Origin: Clostridiales bacterium
GTDB lineage: Bacteria; Bacillota; Clostridia; Oscillospirales; Oscillospiraceae
Direction of reading: 5' to 3'
DNA length: 6,164 bases
NCBI GenBank assembly: GCA_019421975.1
Contig: JAHZEE010000105.1
Location: 1 to 6,164 of the forward strand
Below are positions 5,201 to 6,164 of this stretch, piece after piece. The notes beneath the pieces were generated by a model. The model did not search any database. It was not told the origin of the DNA and worked only from the letters and a program-made list of their open reading frames with translations. The position numbers and the translations under genes were made by a program. How positions within the stretch are numbered: the stretch's first letter is position 1; each line of letters starts with the position of its first letter.

Positions 5201-6164
5201 CGCGGAGCTGTCCAGCGGTTCGCTGAAGCTCACGGTGAAGGCGACCCTGGACAAGGGCAATACCTGGACCGAGCTGTGGAACGCTAAAGATCACATGGAT
5301 GAGGTCGTCGAGGGGAGCGAGCCGGAGGATATCACCGGCAAGGGGACGCTCACGATTCCGAGCAGCTACTGCACGGCGGAGGCGCGCTTTGCCTTTGTGT
5401 TCGAGTCCTCCGACCGGCGCAACGGCAGCGCTGCCGTGGACAATGTTGTTTTGGCTGCGGGCGGTTCCGGCGCGGAGGTGCTGTACGGCATCACCGTCGC
5501 CTCCATGGAGCACGGCACGGTGACGGCTGACAGACAGACCGCCGCCGCAGGGACGGTCGTCCATCTCACGGTGACGCCGGATGCGGGCTACCGGCTCAAG
5601 GCGGGCTCTCTCATGGCCGGCGACATCTCCGTTGCGGGGACGAGCTTTACGATGCCCGCCAAGGCGGTCACCGTCACCGCGCTCTTTGAGGAGGAGCCGG
5701 GCCAGGCAGAGGGCCAGTACAGGGACGGCGTCTATTCCGGCGAGGCCCAGGGCAGAAACGGCACAGTCAAGGTCGAGGTCACCATTGAGAACGGCAGGAT
5801 CGCCAAGGTCGATGTGATCGAGCAGGCCGAGACGCAGAGTTACTGGGAAAAGGCCCTGGCAGTCATTCAAAAGCTGCTTGGTCTTGGCGACAGCAATTCC
5901 ATCGACGCGGTGGACGGCGTCACCTCTGCCACGATCAGCAGCGAGGCCATACTGAATGCCGTAAAGGATGCTCTGAAGGACGCGGCGCTGGAGGACTCCG
6001 GAATCTTTGACTCTGGAAGCGGCACGGAGGCGCGACCCTATATCATTGCAACCATCCAGCAGCTTCAGGATTTTGCGGCCGCGGTCAACGGCGGCGAAAG
6101 TTACGCAGGCGCATTTGTCGCGCTGGGCGCAAACCTCGACCTCTCGGAGGTCGCCTGGACGCCA
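1920..6164 (+). CDS. Partial giant surface protein: S8-protease tail, choice-of-anchor J, InlB repeats, FMN_bind (5'-truncated, runs off the edge)
   Basis: One uninterrupted frame of about 1,415 codons (codons start at positions divisible by 3) continues past the right edge without a stop. Homology starts abruptly at LNENFENGSF, within the Fn3-like domain that follows the catalytic domain in lactocepin/C5a-peptidase-type S8 proteases. Signal peptide, propeptide and the Asp/His/Ser protease core are absent. Order of modules: Fn3-like (1920-2210), two Ig-like (2211-2850), J1 (2877-3353), InlB-type 1 (3366-3584), J2 (3594-4121), J3 (4140-4688), InlB-type 2 (4719-4934), J4 (4956-5459), InlB-type 3 (5484-5687), FMN_bind (5715-5990) and a GLUG-type start (6012 on). 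The first in-frame ATG (2013-2015) lies inside a conserved core motif and has no ribosome binding site, so it is not a believable start; TTG 1884 is little better. An intact homologue would be extracellular. This copy is a truncated or silent gene, a rearrangement arm, or an assembly join. The frame itself is undamaged, which argues against long decay. Confidence 0.85.
2211..2576 (+). other. Ig-like module 1 of the S8-protease tail (FlgD-Ig-like)
   Basis: It starts with ISPNGDDYSDAL, a calcium-type acidic motif typical of the junction after the Fn3-like domain in S8 proteases. LLRNARTLTYEIKD, a W.GTT.SG.KL.NGT turn and PITIDTQEP follow. This is the beta-sandwich layout seen in lactocepin-like tails. 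It is probably structural, spacing the protease from the wall. Confidence 0.65.
2577..2850 (+). other. Ig-like module 2
   Basis: The segment ATNITVREENGKYYVDVTLSD, ending with LTLIVNDYACNRKTYSVKVEG, is a second beta-sandwich of the kind that follows in S8-protease tails. The DYACN motif near the end corresponds to the usual D.AGN motif. It precedes an acidic linker (NPDDSEV) before the first J module. Confidence 0.6.
2877..3353 (+). other. Choice-of-anchor J module 1
   Basis: It begins with LEEDFEDAAFPPDGW and continues with a Trp, then EWLISPAVDLS, KASTDGQSWEDIW, a FAFVYEG strand and LDNIQVYV. This E.F....P.GW / LISP..DLS / DG.SW..LW / DNI order defines the choice-of-anchor J (cleaved-adhesin-like) beta-sandwich found in bacterial surface proteins and gingipain haemagglutinin regions. 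It probably binds ligands or acts as a spacer; the ligand is unknown. Confidence 0.8.
3366..3584 (+). other. InlB-B-type repeat 1
   Basis: HTITATAGEGGSIDPSG, followed by a strand with DEGYDISDVKVDGVSVG and ending NVTENHTIAAEF, is the divergent InlB B-repeat (Flg_new-like) unit of about 73 residues. It shares a near-identical core with the second copy at 4719-4934. Such units act as beta-rich stalk modules in surface proteins. Confidence 0.8.
3594..4121 (+). other. Choice-of-anchor J module 2
   Basis: LLIDEDFDE, then LPEGW, DRLITPAVDMS, TTDGTNWTQLW, QFAFRYVKK and SIDNVQL give the full J-module motif order. It lies between InlB-type repeat 1 and J module 3, joined to the latter by a short KPASGGD linker without an intervening InlB unit. 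Confidence 0.8.
4140..4688 (+). other. Choice-of-anchor J module 3
   Basis: LLDEDFNASEGSLPDGW, EYLISPALDLSGRTGTLTF, ASADGGTTWTELW, FAFRYQTK and VDNIKLTA show the most canonical J motif set in the protein. It is somewhat longer than the other copies, owing to an extra loop after GW. Its TWTELWNA segment is coded by the same 20 bases as in J module 4. Confidence 0.8.
4485..5284 (+). repeat. Identical 20-base direct repeat in J3 and J4
   Basis: The bases tggaccgagctgtggaacgc occur at 4485-4504 and again at 5265-5284, 780 bases apart and in the same frame (260 codons). Each encodes WTELWNA in a J module. Recombination between the copies would remove exactly one J + InlB + J segment in frame, a plausible route for domain-number variation. 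Confidence 0.75.
4719..4934 (+). other. InlB-B-type repeat 2
   Basis: TFTITASAGQGGSITPSGAV, then SEGYEIAEVLVDGVSVG and NVTEAHTIAAAF, match repeat 1 almost position for position. The DNA of the GGSI.PSGA segment is nearly identical between the two (3393-3418 and 4749-4774). This suggests a fairly recent duplication or ongoing gene conversion. Confidence 0.8.
4956..5459 (+). other. Choice-of-anchor J module 4 (divergent)
   Basis: The start INEDFNSGEGLPVGW, the middle GNTWTELWNAKD and the end RFAFVFESS and VDNVVLAA keep the J pattern, but the LISP..DLS motif has changed to LILPQINM. It may have lost or altered its ligand-binding face, or be a spacer. Confidence 0.7.
5484..5687 (+). other. InlB-B-type repeat 3 (divergent)
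   Basis: YGITVASMEHGTVTADRQTA, VTPDAGYRLKAGSL and FTMPAKAVTVTALFEE form the related Flg_new-type repeat, with the MPA..VTVTA.F ending common in Clostridia surface proteins. It is clearly more distant from repeats 1 and 2. It leads through an acidic linker (EEEPGQAEG) to the FMN_bind domain. Confidence 0.75.
5715..5990 (+). other. FMN_bind domain with a covalent flavinylation motif
   Basis: YRDGVYSGEAQGRNGTVKVEV, then IENGRIAKVDVIEQAET and IDAVDGVTSATISSEAI followed by AVKDAL, make up a full-length FMN_bind domain of about 90 residues. The DGVTSAT at 5913-5933 fits the D-G-x-[ST]-[GS]-A-T motif that ApbE uses to attach FMN by a phosphoester bond. The acceptor would be the Thr encoded at 5931-5933. 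Such domains serve extracytoplasmic electron transfer in Rnf/Nqr subunits and in Gram-positive surface flavoproteins. Finding one in the tail of a protease/adhesin-like protein suggests a surface redox or anchoring role, which is inferred. Confidence 0.85.
6012..6164 (+). other. Start of a GLUG-type repeat region (cut by the window edge)
   Basis: After a short Ser/Gly linker, SGSGTEARPYIIATIQQLQ, FAAAVNGGESYAG and FVALGANLDLSEVAWTP match the opening unit of GLUG-motif regions (G.G...PY.I....QL..FA..VN.G..Y.G..V.L..D.DL), common in large Clostridia and Bacteroidetes surface proteins. The protein therefore continues well beyond the window, and anchoring signals are expected further right. Confidence 0.7.

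Noticed and set aside
4356..5870. Second long minus-strand open frame (504 codons)
   Set aside because: Same reasoning: it lies opposite J, InlB and FMN_bind coding sequence and has no recognisable domain or ribosome binding site.

Overview
The window looks like gut-type Clostridia DNA, probably Oscillospiraceae-like (Flavonifractor/Oscillibacter relatives). This is inferred from the GC-rich coding style, strong AGGAGG ribosome binding site, Gram-positive-style hairpin terminators, and a very long mosaic surface protein built from modules common in that group. No 16S or other marker gene is present, so the assignment is tentative.

Layout, left to right, everything on the + strand. (1) Positions 1-60 hold the terminator of an unseen upstream gene. 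(2) A short promoter/leader region (61-154) leads into a complete gene (155-1540) for a secreted, alpha-helical TolC/outer-membrane-efflux-family protein. It has a good ribosome binding site and its own terminator (1550-1584), so it appears to be a single-gene transcription unit. (3) A non-coding, AT-rich stretch of roughly 335 bases (1585-1919) carries a possible promoter, a 30-base pyrimidine run, a 19-bp perfect hairpin terminator and two further inverted repeats. (4) From about 1920 to the right edge (6164) runs one uninterrupted reading frame of more than 1,400 codons with neither a proper start nor a stop in the window. It begins abruptly inside the Fn3-like domain that normally follows the catalytic domain of lactocepin/C5a-peptidase-type S8 serine proteases. 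It continues through two Ig-like modules, four choice-of-anchor J (cleaved-adhesin-like) modules, three InlB-B-type repeats, an FMN_bind domain with a DGVTSAT flavinylation motif, and the first unit of a GLUG-type region.

The main puzzle is the left edge of this large protein. The signal peptide, propeptide and protease catalytic domain are absent, and the homologous sequence starts within about 10 bases of a cluster of hairpins. The possibilities are a decayed or silent 5'-truncated copy, one arm of a DNA rearrangement (inversion or gene shuffling), or an assembly join. The sequence alone cannot decide. If the protein is expressed as part of an intact version elsewhere, it would be an extracellular multi-domain protein predicted to carry covalently bound FMN, placed there by an ApbE flavin transferase. 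No working relation between the TolC-like gene and the large gene can be shown beyond adjacency.
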